Assembly (NCBI GenBank): GCA_023151115.1
Contig: JAKLJP010000067.1
Span: 1 to 30,043, forward strand
DNA from: Anaerolineae bacterium
GTDB lineage: Bacteria > Chloroflexota > Anaerolineae > 4572-78 > J111
Reading direction: 5' to 3'
Length of the DNA: 30,043 nt
Part shown: positions 29,264 to 30,043 of the stretch, piece after piece
Layout of the letters: the number at the start of each line of letters is the position of its first letter
How positions within the stretch are numbered: position 1 is the stretch's first letter
The notes under the pieces: model-generated
Database searches by the model: none
Seen by the model: only the letters and a program-made list of their open reading frames with translations
What the model was told of the DNA's origin: nothing
Program-made: the position numbers and the translations under genes

Positions 29264-30043
29264 ATGCCCCGCAAAAAAACCGACCCCGCCCAAATGCCTC
29301 TCCTGGAACTCGCCACCAAAACCGCGCCGGGAGTCCCGGCCATTCGCCAAGCCGTGCGGGAATGGGTCGCTAATGGCTACAAAGGCGCAACCCCCACCAG
29401 CAAAACCTTGCTCAATTACTGGTTTCACAGCGATCACCGCACCTTCAACGGCGATAAATTTCAATACCACTATTTTCAGCGTGAAGCCGTTGAAACCCTC
29501 ATCTACCTGTACGAAGTGGCCCAAAAGCGCCGCCATCGGGATTTGATCCAAACCTACGCCAGTCTGCCGGAAGGGGGCCAATTGCGCCTGCTGCAATACG
29601 ATCACTTCCCCCGCTATTGCATCAAAATGGCCACCGGCAGCGGCAAAACCAAAGTGATAGCCCTGGCCATTGCCTGGCAATATTTCAACGCCGTGTTAGA
29701 GGATGCCTCCAGCTATGCCAAAACCAGCCTGCTCATTGCCCCTAACATCATTGTTTTTGAACGGCTGAAAAGTGACTTTGGCGGAGGCCGGGTGTTTCGC
29801 ACCGACCCGATTATCCCCAAAGAGTTGCAAATCTTTTGGGACATGGATTTTTACATGCGCGGCGACGGCGAGCGGGCCAGTTCCACCGGGGCGCTGTACC
29901 TAACCAATATCCACCAGCTTTATGAAGCCGGCGAAGCGGCCAAAGATGATGGCGAGGTAGATATTATGACCGCCATGCTTGGCTCTAAACCGCCGGCCAA
30001 CCTGGCCCAACCTGATGATTTTGAAAAGCGGATTATCGCCAGA
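29264..30043 (+). CDS. res: Type III-like restriction endonuclease (Res) subunit, partial
   Basis: The gene runs off the right edge after 260 codons. The N-terminal part reads FQREAVETLIYLYEVAQKRR (~71-90; helicase Q-motif-like region), then YCIKMATGSGKTKVIALAIA (~118-137) with Walker A G125-S-G-K128-T, and LLIAPNIIVFERLKSDF near 160 (motif Ia region). This is the start of a superfamily 2 DEAD/DEAH helicase-nuclease like the Res subunit of type III systems, which works with Mod to cut unmethylated DNA. The nuclease domain would lie outside the window. ATG 29264 has an excellent AAGGAG site 6 nt upstream, so it is translated well even if transcription comes from the mod promoter. Confidence 0.85.
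   Translation, partial: MPRKKTDPAQMPLLELATKTAPGVPAIRQAVREWVANGYKGATPTSKTLLNYWFHSDHRTFNGDKFQYHYFQREAVETLIYLYEVAQKRRHRDLIQTYASLPEGGQLRLLQYDHFPRYCIKMATGSGKTKVIALAIAWQYFNAVLEDASSYAKTSLLIAPNIIVFERLKSDFGGGRVFRTDPIIPKELQIFWDMDFYMRGDGERASSTGALYLTNIHQLYEAGEAAKDDGEVDIMTAMLGSKPPANLAQPDDFEKRIIAR

Overview
The window looks like a chromosomal segment of a Chloroflexota bacterium (Anaerolineae-like). This is an inference from gene content: cohesin/LysM lipoproteins with Pro/Thr linkers, a cytosolic Ser/Thr kinase with an FHA tail, type 2 IPP isomerase, an F420-pathway guanylyltransferase, a CotH-VTC-DUF4956 cluster, and many small palindromic intergenic repeats. No rRNA, tRNA, CRISPR array, transposase or integrase was seen.

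Layout. 1-5.6 kb (minus strand): a truncated carbon-nitrogen hydrolase remnant, a small multi-pass membrane protein, a secreted FxLYD-repeat protein and a two-domain M16 zinc protease, with intrinsic terminators behind the last two. 5.7-12.2 kb: an AT-richer island of two divergent operons. The minus operon encodes an SPFH/band-7 protein and two small unknown proteins. The plus operon encodes a complete but apparently catalytically dead RelA/SpoT-type protein fused to a P-loop NTPase, then a second P-loop NTPase ending in an OmpR/PhoB-type winged helix. A well-formed sigma70-type promoter serves each side, and a symmetrical operator-like array covers the minus-side start site. This is my best candidate for an undescribed system: a pseudo-RSH sensor coupled to STAND-like ATPases, a DNA-binding output and a band-7 protein.

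12.3-16.8 kb (minus): DUF4956, VTC and CotH genes, the last two overlapping by 4 bp; an envelope or polymer-related cluster. 17-22.9 kb: fni (plus), then on minus cofC, a lipoprotein phosphodiesterase/phosphatase, an FHA kinase with a strong promoter, and a VOC protein abutting a membrane-anchored SleB-like hydrolase. 23-25.9 kb: two tandem cohesin-LysM lipoprotein genes whose last ~470 bp are almost identical while their 5' halves have diverged, separated by nested repeat elements. 26.1-30 kb (plus): a type III-like restriction-modification locus (mod, a duplicated GxxExxY PD-(D/E)XK-like gene, and a res gene cut by the window edge) with copies of a 63-bp palindromic repeat between the genes.

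Gene identities come from recognising motifs by eye, without alignment or searches. The catalytic-loss claims for the RSH-like protein depend on my remembered RSH motif alignment.
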